DNA of 64,000 bases, from NCBI GenBank assembly GCA_905331475.1, contig CAJNYU010000499.1, positions 19,300 through 83,299 on the forward strand, read 5' to 3'. Positions 10,621 to 23,392 of this stretch are shown here, one piece after another. A model generated the notes under the pieces. It saw nothing but the letters and a program-made list of their open reading frames with translations, did not search any database and was not told the DNA's origin. The DNA is from Rotaria socialis. Lineage: Eukaryota; Rotifera; Eurotatoria; Philodinida; Philodinidae. The stretch's first letter is position 1. Each line of letters opens with the position of its first letter. The position numbers and the translations under genes were made by a program.

Positions 10621-13600
10621 GATGCTGTGATATGAATCGATGAATAATAAAAATCTGAAATGTTCAACAAAGCAATATTAGGGCATCAAACTATCCAATA
10701 CATTTCTTCTCTTTGTTTAACATTTACACGTAGGAGATTGAAAGTGAACTGAATTTTCAACGAGAATAAAATAGCGACACTTAAATCTATGGTTATTAAT
10801 GATAACCAATAGAAGACAAAAACGACGAATGAATGCTCCTCCTCCCCGCTCGTCGTTTCTTGTACGTTATCGTTAATTTTTTTTATTTTTGGTTGCAATC
10901 GTTCTGATTCGATCTGCCACGTGTCAACCATGTTGCGTATATTTAATCTGTTATTTCAGCTGTAAAGCTGTTTTTAATTGAAATTTTTAATTTCGCATGA
11001 AAAAAAAATGAATTTTATTTTTTAAGGATATTTATTCGAAGAAGAAATTTGAAAAAAATCGTCTAATCCTCTTTTAAATAGCTCATAGAAAAAAATTTTT
11101 TTTTATCGCAAATAAATTTTCCCTAATCAGAAGTAGATGAAACAGACGAAATGTTAAACAGAATAATTTTTCTTTCGAAAATGCACCTAAAATCAACTCT
11201 CTTCTTTATTCTCATTCTACCTGTTTACTGGTAAAACATGTTACATACAACACATTAGTTGCAATTTCTCTCTTACAATACTTGAAATGTAATTGTTCGC
11301 TGATCAAAATAAAGTGAAGATCTTGATCAAGTAGTTTCACCGTATTATTATCTTACATGGGGCATATTCTGCACCTTGAGACATTCACATCACTATGCTT
11401 CGTTCTTTTTGAAAACGTTTAGTTATAGTTGTATCATAATATCAACACGTATCATTATGAATGATATGTGTGACATAAGTTGATCATAGGCAAGTAACAA
11501 AATATTAATTACTGGTCCTTTTCTTCATCTGTGACGCAAAACTGCGTACGAGTGATCGATTTTTGGTTGATTGGACTTCATTTTTATAATTTTCAGGCGA
11601 ATAACATTAAGCATGCGGAGAAGCCATTTCTGAGTTTGTTTTGTGAATAAAAAATCTCGACAAAATGCATAGTTTGAAAAGAATCAATTTATTTTAAATA
11701 GGCAGTTTACCTGGTTGGTAAGAAATTTACTTGTTCTATGCAAACGAGAGTAACCTGAAATGCTGCGTTGCGAAGAAATAAACTTCGGTAGTGAAGCAAT
11801 TCTCTTTTCAGATTTCAATGACTCTATGTTTTGAATGATTCTATTGGTCTGAATCTCATTATTATAGATCATTCATCATCTATAATAACGTGGAAAAAAA
11901 ACCGACAAAAATAAATCTTAAAGTAGACCAATGTATTGAAAGTTCGATTTGTTATTACCGATCAAAAGTGCAAAGATCAATTTTCAACTAGAAATTTCGT
12001 ATGGTTGAAAACATCTGTTGATTAAACATCGATGATCAAGAACTATTTGTTAAAATAGTTTATCTCGTTCTAGTTTTTGTTGCATTTGATGCTAGTATCA
12101 ATGTGGATTCTCAAAATAAATAATTAAAACTTTATTAAAATTTATTTTCTAAAATCATTTCAAATTAAAGTTATACTTTTTGAACGGGACGCGAAGCAAA
12201 GCATTTCATATAAGAGTACAACGTGAATACCGTTTAGTTCGTTGCGAGTTTACTTTTGTATTACTTTTTCAACATCGTATTTTGCGACATGATTCTTTAA
12301 CAATCGGGAAGTCGTACAACTTTCATATATTGTGCGGAAATTCCATGTTCCCCTATGAAACTTTCCTTGTTCAAAAATTCGATATTATATTCAAATTGTT
12401 AGCAACAACGATTAAATTTAAAGCTAGGCTTAGTTTCATTTCGAGATAATGAAACAATAAGTTGATAAAAGTTACACTATACTTTTGTTTTGGTTTAGAG
12501 AAAAATTGTCAGATTTTACCCGTGTGATTCAAACCGCCGGTTGACTGTTCTAAAGGTCGAGCAGCAGAGGCCAATTCTCGTAGAGAAAACTTGAAACCTC
12601 CGGAACATAAAATCAGTACTCCGACCAGAATTTCTACCCGAACCTGAGAATTGGAACTTGATGGACAGAAAATGTTGATTTATATAGTAATAATATTGAA
12701 TGAGTTTTTTTTTAATTTTCGTTTGGTTTATTCAGAACACCGTAAACTTATATATAAAGAGTAAAATAGTATAATTCAATAAAAATAAATGTTTTTATTT
12801 ATCATGGACTACTCGATGAAGTTGAATCCGGTTAGAAGAATTCATTTATAGTTTTAAGAATACCCTTAAATTCCGGGCCTCGATGGGCTCTAGCTGCATC
12901 ACTGATATTCTTTCTATTCCCCTGTTCTATTTGTATAATCATTCAGCTGGAAGTCTACAATGAATGAACAATCTAAGGAGAATACATTGGTTTCAAGTGC
13001 AAAACTCTTCATTTCTCACGACTAATAGATATACAAAAGTCCTTGATGAGTTAGTTAGCTACTTCTTAATGACTATGTTTAGTGCCACCTTGTACCAGTA
13101 GGTAATAAATCGAAGGTAAATCCACATGCGTTGAAATTATTTGATAATACTATTTTTCTATATAAACCACTTGATATATNCTCTAATATTTGAAGTATGA
13201 GTTATACTTTCAAAACTACATTTATACTGTTTTCGACAATTCAAACTCAAAGGGGGAAAATCGTATTTCTGTATTTTCATATTTCTATCTATTTCGAAAG
13301 TATTTCTAAGTGTTTTTACGAATTTCTATGTATTTCCAATTTATTTTTACATATTACTGTATTTCTGAAATACATATACATACGTAGAAATACCGAAATT
13401 TGGTGGTCAAACTACATGAAAAGACCCGCCGGTTTTTTGCCAGTTTTAGCATTATTATAGGCCGGCCGGTAGCTGGCCGGTCCGGGCAGAAAAACTCGAC
13501 CGGTTCCATCTATGACCCTGTATATTGTCTGACAATATGTAGTTTTCTGCTAAATATACAAGACACTAAATCATTCTCTTTGTGTCCACGTCACATTAAT

Positions 13601-15345
13601 ATTTATTATAATTCAATGCACATAAAATTATATCTGCTCTCTAATTGCACATATGATTGATAGAACATATGTTGTTTATAACATAGGGATTTGTTATTTG
13701 TCTCATAGGACTAGAAGTAAGTGTCTATCGATCAACATAAGGCGATGCTCATTTACTGCATTATCACAGTGTGCGGTATAACCATCTGAAAAAATAATAT
13801 TGCGCCTCAAGACTTGTCAGCAGCGAACAAAAAATCGAACTTTCTTTTGGCCACATCAACGATATGTAATTTCGTTTTCGAATTCACCATTTCCATGTTT
13901 ATCTGCCAATAATTGAATACAACTAAACCCGTTATATATCTACCCACTGTGATATATTTGAAATTCTATTCGATTGCCATAAAATCGATACAAGAGTTAG
14001 TGTAATTAATTTCAATCTTGAATGAATAACATCACAATGTTTACTTTTGCCTTTATAGAGGACATCATATAAAATATAGCATAAAGTTATGTGATATAAA
14101 TCGATACTAGACAAGTTGCTAAAATGTTAATAGCTGATCGTTGCCCTTTTCTCATATAAGCAAGACAAGTACCACATACTGGCTATTAATAATACTATTT
14201 ATTTGCGTTTTATTTTTGATTTTTCAGGTAAATAGCGTTCAACACGTATGTAAAATATCAATTTTTTTTGTTTGTTAAGAAATACAAAAAACAATATCAT
14301 GTTTAAGACATGACGTTCTAGTCCATGCGGGAATAGTTCATTTGTATCAGCCCGTAAACAGACGTAATTATACTGAAAAGCTTTTCTCTAATCACAAGAA
14401 TAAAGGCAGCCCAAATTTTGTAATAAACGGAATATTTTTATTTTATATTCAAAATCGGCAATTTCTGCATTCTTTTATATATATATATATATTATGCTTG
14501 CAAAACAAGTAAATAGACTCAACTTCAACTATAAACAGATTTCTTTGTAGAATAGTCTAATGAAAAATAACCCAATTGACTGATTGCATAGCAAAAATTG
14601 TAACTAATGATCGTAAGCACTGCCTCCTTTCCTGTCTCGGACTTAGCCAAGTACATTGGAAAAATTGCCATGAAGTCGCGTAATGACTGAGCTAAGAAAA
14701 TTGAAGGAAACCTATTTATGATAATTAAACATCTGGCAAAACATTCAGTGAAGAAAAGATTAGAATTTAAAGATTCGCAAGAAACCTCAATTATCAAAGT
14801 TTGAAAAACAAAATGAAATTTTTCTTCTGGAATAACTATCGATTGTATGTATCATTGCATCTTGTAACATGTTCAGTTGTATATGAATTTTTGACATTTC
14901 CTTTTCTCGTAAATATCATAACGATCCCACTTGTTCTTTTCCATAAATATGGAAGACATCTACAATGGCAATGTTTTGTCTCATCGACATTTATCAAAGG
15001 AAGCCAGCTGATACAATGCGCCACAAGCATTTGATTGCCGCATATATTTTTACTTGTTTACGACGAATAACGATAGAGAAAGAACTCGTAAAAATGAACA
15101 TGTGATATAATATCGTCATCTAGTTAGCATAGAAAACACATTCTGATATTTTTCTTGTTCTATACCAGTCGTTTATCGAAAGCAACGATACATCGCCGCC
15201 TTTATATTTATATTTTGTTGTCGCACTTTTTTTTCTTGGTGCTGCTGTTCTTATTCTTCGAGACCATTTCTCTGTTCGTGCCCACTAATTATCGTTCTTG
15301 ATACACATAATCCTACCCTTGTAGTTCTATATATGTGTATGCATA
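10621..15345. other. Gene-poor stretch, ~4.7 kb
   Basis: No open frame here resembles a known family, and short frames at 10686, 11684, 12180 and 14525 look random. A GC-richer block at 12510-12660 has no assignment. A degenerate repeat plus GC-rich palindrome lies at 13255-13510. The assembly has one ambiguous base at 13180. A short TA microsatellite is at 14476-14492. The last ~500 nt before 15346 should hold the 5' region of the LIM gene. Confidence 0.4.
13255..13510. repeat. Degenerate tatttct repeat with GC-rich palindromic end
   Basis: From 13258 to 13400 the motif tatttct and its complement agaaata recur about ten times with variable spacing. Next comes a sharply GC-rich piece (13424-13507) with overlapping palindromes such as ggccggccgg at 13461-13470 and ccggtagctggccgg. 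The composition break and internal symmetry suggest a decayed mobile-element terminus. No complete boundaries or coding region are visible. Confidence 0.45.
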
Positions 15346-18300
15346 ATGATGTCTTCGACTTCTTCATTATCAAAAGAATTTCTTACGGAAAATCAACAAC
15401 AATGTTCTGATCGCCCGAAAGCCATATTGACTCCAATTATGAATCTCGATCGTCAGTCACAAGGTCAACTGCCATCATCTACAACTCACATAGTTGTGCC
15501 GAGAACATTTTATCGATCGCAAATTACACCTGATCGATTCGATAGTTTAAGTAACAATCGACAATATATACAAAGTCCACAACAACGTCGATTTTCAGCA
15601 AGTCAAATAAACGGTGATTCAAAAGAAATAGTTACCATGCTTTCCCCACAAGCTTCTCTCTTAGTTTTGCTTGTTATTGCATGAAATATGAAACGTATGT
15701 GTTGATTTTCCTAAGATGCACCATCCGATAGATTAGTTACACTTGAACCAATCTATTAATTTTTCAATCTCATCTATGACTAATAATCATAATAATACAT
15801 TAATCAGTACTGTGTTTATTCCAAAAGCCTATTTGTCAATTTCATGTGGACGACAGACAGATTTTCTTATTCAGTTGACGATAATCTCGTAAGTCTATGT
15901 GTAATAATGATGGTGTGTTTCAATATGCGTTTTGTTACCCTGCTGGAAATTATTTTTTTCACTTCATATAGAAATCAAGGATGAAAATCGAAAATTTCGA
16001 TGATTACATGTAGGTCATTGCTAAAAAATGATAAAACTTATTTCTTACCAACATAGTCAATCATCAAATAAGAGAATAATAAATGGTTATATATTACGTA
16101 CGAAAGATGTACCTTGATGAAGCCGTCAAGGCTGTTATTCTACGTATTTTAATTGGCAGTAAAGTGCTATTTTGTTTGTATAACTTTGATTAAACAAAGA
16201 AGAAAAAACAATAGTTTTTCTCTTTTTTTTTCAAATAAGATAAATAATCTTGGCATTTTATTTTTTTTTTGTGAAAGGTTCTTCACTTTCGAACTCTTAC
16301 TTGTCTGAACAAGAACGATCTGTACCAACGATTTCAATGCATTCGCAATACCATCAACAACAACAACAACAATATCGACCAACAACTAATAATAAACGCG
16401 GTGAGTCACAATGATTGATCATATGGCGATTTATTTAAAACAAAAAACTTTAGTTAAATCTAATTTAAACAAGAATATTTTGGTTTATAGCTGTAATAAG
16501 TATCAGTTCAACGCAATCACCGTTAATCAGAATAGCTTCAGCTGGTACACCAAGTCGATCGGAAATTCGTGTGTTATCATCGCCGACGAAAAATAAATCA
16601 ACTCTACATGAAATTTGTATTTCTCGACCAGATTCACCATCAATATTGATTAATCGTACTGGAATTAATCAACCAATACAATTTACCAGTAATACAAACA
16701 CTAGTACAATTACGCATGGAAATGGAAATGCTTTCCATATTTCAGTTGGAGCACCAACCAATACAATTCAACTTGATAATAATAAACATAGACAAACACC
16801 AACAGTATGTGAAAAGAAAATTTAAATAAAACGACGTGATTATTTTTTCTTATTCTTTCTTAAGACGTTTCATCAAGGTGAAAAACGTCGTAATTCTAAT
16901 GATAATCGATATACATCAAATATTGTTGCGAATCGATTCAAATCATCAATGGCTTATACTAGTCTGAATAATAATAATTTTGATCGGCCGTCCATCAGTG
17001 CGAATTTACCGCCGGCTTCAAGTTCGATTTCTTTACCCCAACGCAACGGACACGCGATGAGAAAAGAGCAATCCGACGTTGATCATTTAACGAAATTACT
17101 GATGAAAAGTATGAATGTATCCAATGAACCAAATTTTTTTGGTTAGTAAAATAATTATTTTCGGAAAAAAATTGATCTCAACGAAATATCTATTATTTCA
17201 AAGGAATGTGTGCTCGATGTAACGATGAAATTGTTGGAGAGGAAAATGGATTGATAGCCATGGACCGAATGTATCATGTGTCATGTTTTACGTGTACGAT
17301 GTGTGGATGTCGTTTACGTGGTATGCATTTTTATTCAATGGAAAATAAACCTTACTGTGAATCGTGTTATATTGTAAGTTGATTTAAATATTGATTGATT
17401 GATTGATTTGATTGTTCTTGTTTAGAATTCATTAGAAAAATGTGTGACATGTCTTCAACCGATTACTGATCGAGTATGTTTGCTGAATTATTTAGAAGGA
17501 GAAGGAAAACGTTAAGATTTTGACGACTGAAAAGTTAAAATTGAGACTAATGCTTATTTTTTTTCTTCTTCAAATGGAATTAGAATATCGTTCGTTGAGC
17601 ATTTTATTACGGGAAAAAATGTTCATCATTGTCTAATAAAATAATAGTGAGATAGTAAGATGTTCCATAGGCACGTGCTTCAATCGCTTAGAGCATCGTG
17701 ACTATCGTGTGTGACAATGCAGATATACCGCATGGCGTCGATTCGTAGGTGGTCTCCAATAGTAATTGAATATGTCAAAATGTTGTGCAAACTAAATACA
17801 TTATTGGATCTGTTATTTACTCAAATGAAATCACTCGTCGGACTTGGTTATTTTTAAATGAACAGTGTGTGACACTCTTCGGATCATCAGAGAAACTGGC
17901 GTTCAAATTTTTTGGAAGAAGTTTTTGTATGCAATGAATCGAAAGCGCTCGCTCATCCTAATACACATTAGTGACTGATAAGCACTTTTGTTGTGCGAAA
18001 ATCTTTCAGCATTAATGATATTCCGTTCGAATTTCTCTTGTCCAAATTCTTTGAATCCTTTATTTATATTTGCATTTTTTTCAAGATTCTCCGTGCAACT
18101 GGTAAACCTTATCATGCTCAATGTTTTTGCTGTGTGACTTGTCAGAAAAGTCTTGATGGCGTAGCATTTACTGTTGATGCAACAATGAAAATTCATTGTA
18201 TCGATTGTTTTCATGAAAAGTTCGCTCCACGCTGTTATGCATGTCATCGAGTTATACTACCAGTCTCTGACCAAGAAGAAACAGTTCGTATTATTGCATT

Positions 18301-18515
18301 TGACCGAAGTTATCACATTGACTGTTATCGATGTGAAGTAAGTGTATTTTAGTCGAATAGAAACCACGCACGTGAAAATAATATTTATCGTTTTTCTTTT
18401 TCAGAATTGTAACGTACAATTTACAACAGAAGAAGGTTGCTATCCGATAGATGATCACGTTCTTTGTCTCCCATGCAATCGAAATTATTCAAAGAAAAAG
18501 CTTAACCATTCTTAA
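15346..18515 (+). CDS. Ajuba/LIMD1/WTIP-type protein with three LIM domains
   Basis: Eight exons (15346-15613, 16278-16400, 16491-16804, 16865-17141, 17204-17373, 17426-17473, 18086-18337, 18405-18515) give 520 residues. Residues 1-~328 are low-complexity Ser/Gln/Asn-rich. Three LIM zinc fingers fill ~329-520: C-x2-C in MCARCNDEI; EKCVTCLQPI to CIDCFHEKFAP; and PRCYACHRVI to HVLCLPCNRNY. The blocks LDGVAFTVDATMKIHC and FAPRCYACHRVILP identify the Ajuba class over zyxin/LPP. In animals these are adaptors at cell junctions and in Hippo signalling (LATS/Warts) and mRNA silencing. Introns 1 (664 nt) and 6 (612 nt) are ten times the local norm. The first junction (donor gtgatt) is the least certain. 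An upstream exon may be missing. Confidence 0.88.
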
Positions 18516-20045
18516 GTCGAGCAACGATTATTTTCTATGTACATATCTATTTATATTGCCAACACAGATAGTCACCGATTCAGTGTTGAATATTTGTTAT
18601 CGACTTTTTTCTTCTTTTTTTATAGTATTTCTCTCCTTTCTGTTGCAGCTTATATATGCATAAGATTTTGTAGAAAATAAATATAAAATGTGTTTTGTTT
18701 TAAATATTTTAGTGCTAACTTGATTTTTCTTTAAATCTTTCCAGCCCATTTCTTTTATTTTATATTTGTGATCTTTCTTTGAACGGAATATGAATTATAA
18801 TAGATGACTGTTTTAATAAATGAAGATGTTGTGATCGCTAAAAGCTGAGTTAAAATTTGAAAAAAAAGTCTTTTTAGAACGCTGGTTGATAGTCGATGCG
18901 TATACTTCAATTTGTCTAGCCAAGTAAAATGTGAATATCAATGTTATTTTGCTTTATTGGCTAATTTCATGAGGATTATTCATCGCGCCTATTAATTTAT
19001 TCGTAGATTAAGTCTAGAATATTGATTGACGAAATTCGATGCATGAAACTTCGACTAATTCATACGTACTACTTGTTATTAAGCAGATGTTGTAAATTTA
19101 AAAACACTTAGGAATATTCAATAAAAAATGCTGAAGATACTTTAATTTATTTAAAACAAAGCTTAGAGATACTTTGCTTTTAACTAATCTTTTAGTACAA
19201 TGAACAAATAATTAAAAATTATATTTCCACGTAAATGTACTCTATTTCTAATTTTATATCTTAGCACTCGTTTAGGGCAGCCTCCATCTTGAGATAGATT
19301 TCATCTTATCCGTAAAAAGAAAGATACATGCATTGCATGTCAGGCAAAGATCGGTTGATCACCAGTATCGAGTCTGCTACTTTACATGAAAATGTTTAAC
19401 GACAAGAACCTTTCATTGCAATTTATTGTAAATCATAGCTTTTATTGTTCGTAAAGTGCGAAAAACGAGAGCATATTCTCACCTACTTTGATTGCCAGTA
19501 TTCACTCTATGTGTTGATCAACCTGCAATTCCCATGATTAGAAATACCTATTAGACATATGTCAGTTATGCTTCACGTCCATAGATCAAATAAGGGAGAT
19601 GAGAATATTTTTAAAATTTAACATAGACTTTTCCCGTCATTTTAAGTAAGAAGTAACAAAAATATTCGTGATCAGCTAGAGTGTCTACCTGTATGCTTTC
19701 GTGCGTAAAAAAAGCTACGAACAGCTTTTATATGAAATCAGTCATTGATTGCTCAAATTATTATGCGCAAAAAATTGAACAAAGCAGGCGTGCTGTCCTT
19801 AATTGCGTAGCTGTATTTTTTCATCGGGAGTAGAAAAACAGATGAGTCTTTTCTACAACTGATTACTTGTGATTTCCTGCTTAGATTATTACATGTAGAT
19901 GCAAGTATATGCTTTGCCTGAGCATCGACTACTGTCAGAGATGGAATAAATCGTTTAGTTTTACTATTTAGAGTACGCTATCGTCAACACATAAACCATT
20001 TGACGGTGATACATCGAATCTAACATTCAAGGGTAATTTTAATAT
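18516..20045. other. Intergenic, no gene seen
   Basis: AT-rich spacer after the LIM gene. It should hold the LIM gene 3' UTR and, towards 20040, possibly the lost first exon(s) of the chitinase pseudogene. No frame with family similarity was found. Confidence 0.4.
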
Positions 20046-21668
20046 CAATTAATTAAATTGAAAGCAAACTATTCTCATCTTCGAACACTTATTTCCGTCG
20101 GGGGTTGGGTAACTCATTCTTGCTTGAAAATAAACATATTAATTGTTTTTTTTAGTCAGATTCCACTAATTTTTCGGATGTAACTCTCAATGATCAAAGT
20201 CGATCAACATTTGCTGCTTCGTGTGTTGACTTTGTTAAGCAGTATAATTTTGATGGCATTGATATAGATTGGTGAATAGATCGATTAGTTCGTGCAAAAA
20301 CATTTTCACATAAAAAGAACCAAGCATGTATCCGTTGAATTAGAAGACTTTTACAGTTATTCATAGGCTAGTATATAAAGAAATCGGGCCAATAGAATGA
20401 ACCGTTTGATAAAAATACTTTTGTCTTTTATGAAGCAATTTTCGAAGTAATAAATATGCGATGACTGTAGGGAATGTCCTGTTTCTGGTGATTTGAATTC
20501 CAACACTCATCGCCTAGAGGATAAACAAAATTATGTTCTTCTACTGAAAGAACTTCGTCGTCAATTAGATGCTCAAACCGATATGAAATATTTGTTAATC
20601 GTAGCGTACGTAAACATAGTAGATACTAATCTATGCGATGTCAAATATTCTCTGCATTCTTTTTATAGAACGGGACCAGTTTAGCAATATATTAGTAATT
20701 TAGATTTATCTGGTATGGCTGCATACCTCGATTGGATAAATGTTATGACTTATGATTTTCATGTTTTGTTTTCTAAAGAATATATAATTATTTTCGTGAT
20801 GGATATAGCTGTATGAGACGAATTTTTAGGTAATTATGAAGCGAAAACAGGCCGCAATGCTCCATTGAACAAAAACAATAAGTGATATTGCTCCATCGTA
20901 CATGAAATCAACATTCAATTGTGATGCAGCCATGCACACTTATATTAAAGCTGGAGTATCTTCTCAAAAAATTCTTATGGGTTTACCATTGTATGGACGT
21001 GGCTGGCAAGGCTTGTGCTAACGATTTGTATTTTTTATAATTATATAGTTGAATTAAGTAAGGCGTAACAAGTGCGAATCTCAATGGTTTTTCACAAATA
21101 GCATCTAATATACCGCCGAATGGCACTTGGGAAGCGGGAATTTTCGATTATGACGATTTGAAAAAAATCTTATATTCCGTATACACGATACTGGGATGAT
21201 CAATCAAAAGTGCCATTTCTTTTTAATCCATCAACTGGTATTTGGATCAGTTATGACGATGTAACATCCATTAGTGTAAAAAGTGATTATGTTAAAAAGA
21301 AACAATTAGATGGTACGTTTTTCTGGGAATTGAGCAGCGATCGTCAGGGAGAATTAGTGAGTGCAGCATACAATGTATTCTCTAATACGGCGCAAAAAAC
21401 AGTATCAAGAACAACGGCTAGATTTACAACTGTAACCACGACTGGATCGTTGCTTTCAATGACAACTACTTTAACATCTTCAGTGATAGCTAAAAAAAAC
21501 TGTAAGAACATGGCAACCTTACCATACGTCTATTCGATAGCTGACGAAGTAACTCATGATGGTAGACAATACAGCTGTCGGCCAGCTCACACATCATTAC
21601 CAGGTTGGAAGTCAAATTGTGTACGAGCACTTTGGCTAAAGGACAAATTTTCACGTATTGTTTACTAA
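20046..21668 (+). pseudogene. GH18 chitinase with C-terminal chitin-binding module, broken
   Basis: Successive segments match a GH18 chitinase in order: LRTLISVGGW (exon 20046-20108), DGIDIDW ending at 20271 with its catalytic E restored across an intron (20272-20470), INVMTYDFH (~20760), ILMGLPLYGRGW (~21000), GTWEAGIFDYDD (~21150), and a C-terminal stretch ending in a Trp-rich carbohydrate-binding module (W...ALW, to 21665). The frame is broken by a +1 shift near 20880 and another near 21165-21178. The introns after TYDFH and after GRGWQG also lack proper donors. No first exon or signal peptide was found. Intact relatives hydrolyse beta-1,4-GlcNAc polymers; in rotifers plausible roles are food or cuticle/trophi chitin. 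A recently decayed copy is the simplest reading. Confidence 0.8.
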
Positions 21669-22580
21669 TTGGTTTATTCTTTACGGCATTTCCATCGGAG
21701 ATTCAAGAATTCCTATGCATATTATTTTCTCATAACTCCCTTTTTCGGTAAAAGCTTATATACTTGTTGACATTGTCATCAACATCTTTAGGTGAATAGA
21801 TGCTTTCATTATTGTAATTAGATTAAAACACGATTCTTTTACGAAAAGTATCAAATTCTTTTATAAAACTGTTTTGGTACATTTAGGCATCTGTGTACAA
21901 TGCTGTAATAAATAACACACATAACAAAGAAATGGCTTGAAGCTAGACGTACAGTTTCTCGATTAGATATATTTACAGTACATCAAAGTGAAAATTGTTT
22001 TCTGCTCAAAATGAAGTGCGAAACTATTTAATTATAGAAGCTGGAGTCTGCTTTTTAATCTGTCTATATTTCTGTTGCGATATGATAAATAACGTATGAA
22101 TCCACGTGCAACAGGAAGTTTCACAAGTTGTTCTTTATACGAACGAATGTATAACTAAAAATTAGTCTTTCTTTATTTTTCCCTTAGAGAAGTCAGTTGT
22201 TAGTTTCAACTTTAATTCTCCAGTTGTTTCTTTCATAGACAGATTGGTCGATCAAACTTTTCGTATCACAAATACACCGTATGAGAATTATCGACGCCAA
22301 CGTTCGTTCTGTACACATAATCGAGAGCTCAACATAGAATTTACTACTATCATTTTATTGCAGCAATACAGAATTTATAAGGCATTTTCAAAGTATTTTG
22401 TTCACTTTCATTTATTATTCAAAAATATTGCTCGTTTATTCGTACAATGAAAAAACATCAATAAAAACAAGTGTATAAAATATAGTCAACAATAAATACA
22501 AAGTAATGTGTACAATGAATACAAAAGGAAAACAATTTTCATCGATATTAGCTGTTCCAGTAAGAAAGATAAAATCGAAA
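21669..22580. other. Intergenic between convergent loci
   Basis: About 0.9 kb between the chitinase relic and the 3' end of the minus-strand HMG-like gene. No gene seen; the frame at 22244-22450 has no supporting features. Confidence 0.4.
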
Positions 22581-23032
22581 TTAATCGCTAAGTTCGTTAG
22601 GTTGGTTTTCTTTATTCGATTGTTGGCTGGTTTGTTTCATATTTGATGTTGGACCTTTATTATTTTTTTCCTTATTTCCAGATTTTTCAGTAGATGCCTT
22701 TTTACTTTTTCTATTTTGAATTGGATATAAAAGTTTTGTCTAGAAATTAGAAAGAAAACGTTGAAAGAAAACCTATTGAATTTTTCTACGTACTGCTTCA
22801 TCACGCTGACGCCACATTTCAGCTATCATCTTCATAATATCTGGTTGCATTATGTTAGGATTTTGTTTCTTGAAAAATACAAGAGAATTACAATTAAAAC
22901 CTTCAACGAAAAATTTCTCCTAATAACTACCTTAGCTTCTTCTTGCTTGTCGACGAAAAATTTTATCCAACCTTTTAAATGTTTGTGGCTCTTCTTTGAA
23001 TTACGACCTTTTTGACTTGAATGACGAACCAT
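22581..23032 (-). CDS. Small HMG-box-like protein
   Basis: Three exons (23032-22931, 22868-22794, 22739-22581) give 111 residues. The start is MVRHSSQKGRNSKKSHKHLK. Residues ~20-65 (KGWIKFFVDKQEEAKKQNP to EMWRQRDEATKLLY) follow HMG-box spacing, with an aromatic/basic first helix, a P-x2 turn and a W-R pair in the third helix. The tail is Lys/Asn/Gln-rich and acidic at the very end. HMG boxes bend DNA, so a chromatin role is plausible. The box is divergent and I would not name an orthologue. Confidence 0.6.
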
Positions 23033-23392
23033 TTTAAATTTGGTTTAGTTTTCTTACTAGGAGACAAAAACAACGTTTTAATTTATAAATATCATGTAAC
23101 ATTTGCGTACTTACTTGAACTTGTATAGTTGGTTATAATGAAGTAGAATGAGAAATGAAAGCGTTTTTATAGGCTACGATATGCTCGTCCGTTCGGACAG
23201 ACGTATAGACTAAACCGTTGAACAATAATCGAGGGGTTTATTAAATTCAACGGAGGAATGAAAGAAAAAATCAAATCAGCGGCGAGAAAAGAATTTTATT
23301 CTTAGTCAAATAGGCATAAGGAAAAATATAAACGTACAAGTGAACATTTCTGTTATATGAATAGAAAAATATATGGAATGTCTTTGTTAGTT
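23033..23392. other. Short intergenic spacer
   Basis: 360 nt between the HMG-like gene start and the acyltransferase gene 3' end, both on the minus strand. It should contain the promoter of the former and the 3' UTR of the latter; nothing specific can be read. Confidence 0.4.

Noticed and set aside
20260..20480. Nonsense codon (TGA) in place of the catalytic Glu of the chitinase.
   Set aside because: An intron with donor gtgaat and acceptor ctgtag restores DGIDIDWE, so this is not one of the lesions.
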